From HGM04593 sp964470845 (GTDB lineage Bacteria > Bacteroidota > Bacteroidia > Bacteroidales > Bacteroidaceae): 64,000 nucleotides of DNA. Below the pieces are notes generated by a model. It worked only from the letters and a program-made list of their open reading frames with translations, was not told where the DNA came from and did not search any database. The position numbers were made by a program, and so were the translations under genes. The first letter of the stretch is position 1, and the number at the start of each line of letters is the position of its first letter. The stretch is taken from assembly GCA_964470845.1 (NCBI GenBank), contig CAYYEL010000003.1, forward strand, positions 1 through 64,000. Direction: 5' to 3'. Shown here one piece after another: positions 61,725 through 64,000 of this stretch.

Positions 61725-62759
61725 ATGGAGAATTGCAAGATGAAACTTTTGGGAATGACACTCCCGCAAATAAAAGAGGCTGTTACAGCAGTGGGAATGC
61801 CTGCATTTACAGCTAAACAGATAGCCGACTGGGTCTATAAGAAGCGTGTGCACACTATCGACGAGATGAGCAATATTTCGCTTAAAAACCGCGAAAAGCT
61901 CTCACAACTTTTCTCTCCCGGCTATGCAGCCCCCGTCGAAGCTATGCGCTCGATTGATGGCACAATAAAATACCTTTACAAAGTAGATAACGACCATTAT
62001 GTCGAAGCAGTATATATTCCCGATGGCGAGCGTGCCACATTGTGCGTATCGTCGCAAGTAGGTTGCAAGATGAATTGCCTGTTTTGTATGACAGGCAAAC
62101 AGCGTTACACAGCCAATCTTAGTGCAAACGAGATTATCAATCAGATATTTGCACTACCCGAATTTGAAAAGCTCACCAATATAGTGTTTATGGGAATGGG
62201 CGAGCCCTGCGACAATCTTGACAATCTGTTACAGGCAATAGAAATACTGACAGCCGACTATGCAACAGCGTGGAGTCCCCACCGTCTAACAGTATCGTCG
62301 GTCGGAGTGCGCAAAGGGTTGAAGCGTCTGCTCGACAGCGGCGACTATCATATAGCAATCAGCCTGCACCACCCCGACCCTGTGCGTCGCAGCGAAATTA
62401 TGCCGGCCGAGCGCGGCTACTCGATAAATGAGATTGTAGAATTGTTAAAAGAGTATGACTTCAGCCACCAACGCCGTCTGACATTCGAGTATATAGTGTT
62501 TAAGGGTGTAAACGACAGTCAGGCACACGCACGCAAACTGTTGCGACTACTCACAGGGCTCGACTGCCGCATAAACCTCATACGCTACCACGCAATTCCC
62601 GGTGTGCCACTCGAAGGAGTAGATGGCGAAGCAATGACACGTCTGCGCGACTACCTTACAGCAAACGGAATATTCACGACAGTGCGTGCCTCGCGCGGCG
62701 AGGATATTTTTGCAGCGTGCGGAATGTTATCAACAAAAAAGCAAGAAGATAATAAATAA
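61725..62759 (+). CDS. rlmN: 23S rRNA (A2503-C2)/tRNA (A37-C2) methyltransferase
   Basis: 344 aa, radical SAM. Methylates C2 of A2503 in 23S rRNA and A37 in tRNA. Cluster motif C-x3-C-x2-C in CKMNCLFC (about 108-115), NIVFMGMGEPCDNLDNLL near 145 and the catalytic Cys of EDIFAACGML near the C-terminus. The ATG at 61740 is also possible. It shares a transcript with the DUF4837 gene (17-bp gap). Confidence 0.95.
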   Translation: MENCKMKLLGMTLPQIKEAVTAVGMPAFTAKQIADWVYKKRVHTIDEMSNISLKNREKLSQLFSPGYAAPVEAMRSIDGTIKYLYKVDNDHYVEAVYIPDGERATLCVSSQVGCKMNCLFCMTGKQRYTANLSANEIINQIFALPEFEKLTNIVFMGMGEPCDNLDNLLQAIEILTADYATAWSPHRLTVSSVGVRKGLKRLLDSGDYHIAISLHHPDPVRRSEIMPAERGYSINEIVELLKEYDFSHQRRLTFEYIVFKGVNDSQAHARKLLRLLTGLDCRINLIRYHAIPGVPLEGVDGEAMTRLRDYLTANGIFTTVRASRGEDIFAACGMLSTKKQEDNK

Positions 62760-62776
62760 TTAAAATACAACCCATT

Positions 62777-63850
62777 ATGAAAAAGTTATTCTTAACATTA
62801 GTATCTGCAATAGTATTAGTTGCTTGCGAAAGCGACGGGCCTACACTGTTCAAGCCCTCGTCGAGTGGACTACCATACGAAGTGCTTGTTGTATGCGACG
62901 ATGCTATGTGGGAAGCTCCTGCCGGTCGTGCCCTGTACGATGTATTAGACACCGATATTCCCGCAATCCCCCAACCCGAGCGCTCGTTCCGCATATCGCA
63001 CACAACACCCGCCGGCTTCAGCAATTTATTAAAGCCCTTCCGCAACATTATAAAGATTGAGGTAGATGAGCAACGATACACACAAACAAAATTCAAATTC
63101 ACACGCGACGTGTACTCTTCGCCCCAAGTAATCTTCACCATACAATCACCAAGCGAAAAAGAGCTACAAGAATACATTCAAACCAAAGGTCAAACAATTA
63201 TAGACTTTTTCACCTCGACCGAGATGAACCGCGAGCTCAAACGCTTGGAGAAACCCAACGCACACAATGCGCGTTTCTTGGACAGCCTGCGCACAAAATT
63301 CGGTTGCGAGATGTACGTCCCCATCGAATTACAGAATATAAAGAGCGGAAAAGACTTTATATGGGTATCGGATATGCAGTCGGTGAGCAGTGTAATTTTA
63401 AGTTTTGTCGTTTACAGTTACCCCTACACCGATGTAAGCAATTTCACATTAGAGAATTTCCTTCAGAAGCGCGACTCTATTATGAGAGCCAACATACCCG
63501 GTGGCCGCCCCAACAGCTATATGAAGACCGAGCACGACTATGTAGCAATGAAAGAGACAGAATTCCGCGAGCGCTATATGCAAGAGGTGCGCGGCCTATG
63601 GTCGATGGAAAATGATGCAATGGGCGGTCCGTTTGTGTCGCACAGCGTAGTTGACGAGGTTAACAACAAAGTAATTGTAGCCGAGGCATTTGTATATGCA
63701 GCAAGCCGCAAAAAGGGCGACCTTATACGCAAGCTCGAAGCAGCACTTTTCTCGCTACGTCTGCCGGCCGACAAGGCAATAGCCGCCAGCACACACATTC
63801 CCGAGATTGTAATCGAGGAGACAACCGACAGCAGTAATATACAGAAATAA
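62777..63850 (+). CDS. DUF4837 lipoprotein
   Basis: 357 aa. Lipoprotein signal ends IVLVAC17. DUF4837 features: SSGLPYEVLVVCDDAMWEA, PERSFRISHTTPAGFSNLLKPFRNII, FIWVSDM...VVYSYPYTD and the late RGLWSMENDAMGGPFVSHS. Its function is unknown; it is consistently located near rlmN in Bacteroidales. Downstream, 63851-64000 has no gene in the window. Confidence 0.9.
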   Translation: MKKLFLTLVSAIVLVACESDGPTLFKPSSSGLPYEVLVVCDDAMWEAPAGRALYDVLDTDIPAIPQPERSFRISHTTPAGFSNLLKPFRNIIKIEVDEQRYTQTKFKFTRDVYSSPQVIFTIQSPSEKELQEYIQTKGQTIIDFFTSTEMNRELKRLEKPNAHNARFLDSLRTKFGCEMYVPIELQNIKSGKDFIWVSDMQSVSSVILSFVVYSYPYTDVSNFTLENFLQKRDSIMRANIPGGRPNSYMKTEHDYVAMKETEFRERYMQEVRGLWSMENDAMGGPFVSHSVVDEVNNKVIVAEAFVYAASRKKGDLIRKLEAALFSLRLPADKAIAASTHIPEIVIEETTDSSNIQK

Positions 63851-64000
63851 ATTCACACAAGAATCCTTAGAAGCTGTTTGAATTTATATCGTTAAGTTTT
63901 TATAGGCCAAGAACCGGTAGTTTTATTATTTTTTGAGGACGGGTAGGCAGCCTCAAGTAACCGAGTAAAAAAATAAAACAGTCATTTTTGAATATAAAAA
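63851..64000. other. Terminal non-coding stretch with a recurring motif
   Basis: AGAAGCTGTTTGAATTTAT at 63869-63887 closely matches AGAAGCTGTTTAAAATTTAT at 61601-61620 and the shorter AGAAGCTGTTTAA at 5452-5464. The rest (TTTTTATAGGCC..., GGACGGGTAGGC...) does not code for anything visible and continues past the window edge. It could be the end of an insertion sequence or of an interspersed repeat. Confidence 0.4.

Overview
The window comes from a Bacteroidota chromosome, most likely a gut-type member of the order Bacteroidales; I cannot name the genus. The evidence is the recurrent Bacteroidetes -7 promoter box (TAnnTTTG, or its TATCTTCG variant) upstream of many genes, Bacteroidales-typical families (DUF4834, DUF4837, DUF4922, PCMD, BspA-like LRR_5, T9SS-like C-terminal tails), an eukaryote/archaeal-type ProRS, and two tRNA genes with no encoded CCA. 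There are no rRNA genes, CRISPR arrays, phage genes or recognisable transposases.

Layout. 0-5.6 kb: proS, an LRR_5/TonB_C fusion protein, a GT10 fucosyltransferase with a lipid A-type acyltransferase, tRNA-Arg(CCG). 5.8-11.1 kb: asnA-ung, lptD, an HD hydrolase. 11.1-16.0 kb: an operon of VTC polymerase, DUF4956 membrane protein, DUF2490 barrel, small tail-bearing secreted protein and Cthe_2159-like beta-helix protein. 16-26.1 kb: housekeeping genes (pyrH, birA, MmcQ/YjbR, YraN, tadA, DUF4834, pssA-psd, dnaE, trxA). 26.2-36.4 kb: host-glycan-type genes: an S1 sulfatase, its maturase anSME, a NagB-PIG-L fusion and a GH35-like protein in one operon, then a ROK kinase and a divergent GH109 protein. 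36.6-40.7 kb: kbl and tdh (threonine breakdown), nadA, a PAP2 phosphatase. 41-49.5 kb: a transglutaminase-like lipoprotein, TRIC channel, a very large GH20 hexosaminidase, FKBP, PCMD lipoprotein and an outer-membrane barrel. 49.6-54.6 kb: calycin-like lipoprotein, radical SAM/SPASM protein disturbed at its 5' end by a small insertion, tRNA-Lys(TTT), hotdog thioesterase, a GT4 glycosyltransferase. 54.8-63.9 kb: nhaC, SpoIID/LytB protein, a GT2-DUF4922 fusion, a transglutaminase-like protein with Ser in place of Cys, rlmN, DUF4837.

Most notable. (1) A repeated promoter module in four copies (about 1-53, 11126-11222, 42468-42560, 52307-52402). In the complete copies two dyads with a GTAAAC-type core lie 43-44 bp apart, one dyad overlapping the -33 position, and in three copies a -7 box follows the motif GCTCGTTTG after exactly 4 nt. 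(2) An 857-bp AT-rich insertion at 51007-51863, bounded by perfect 28-bp direct repeats that duplicate the start of a radical SAM gene; its single apparent cargo gene is split by a frameshift at a run of eight A. (3) Within one operon a GH35-like protein has lost both catalytic glutamates and a NagB domain has lost its ring-opening His, while the sulfatase, anSME and PIG-L parts look intact. (4) The VTC/DUF4956/DUF2490/beta-helix operon looks like a coherent, poorly characterised envelope system.
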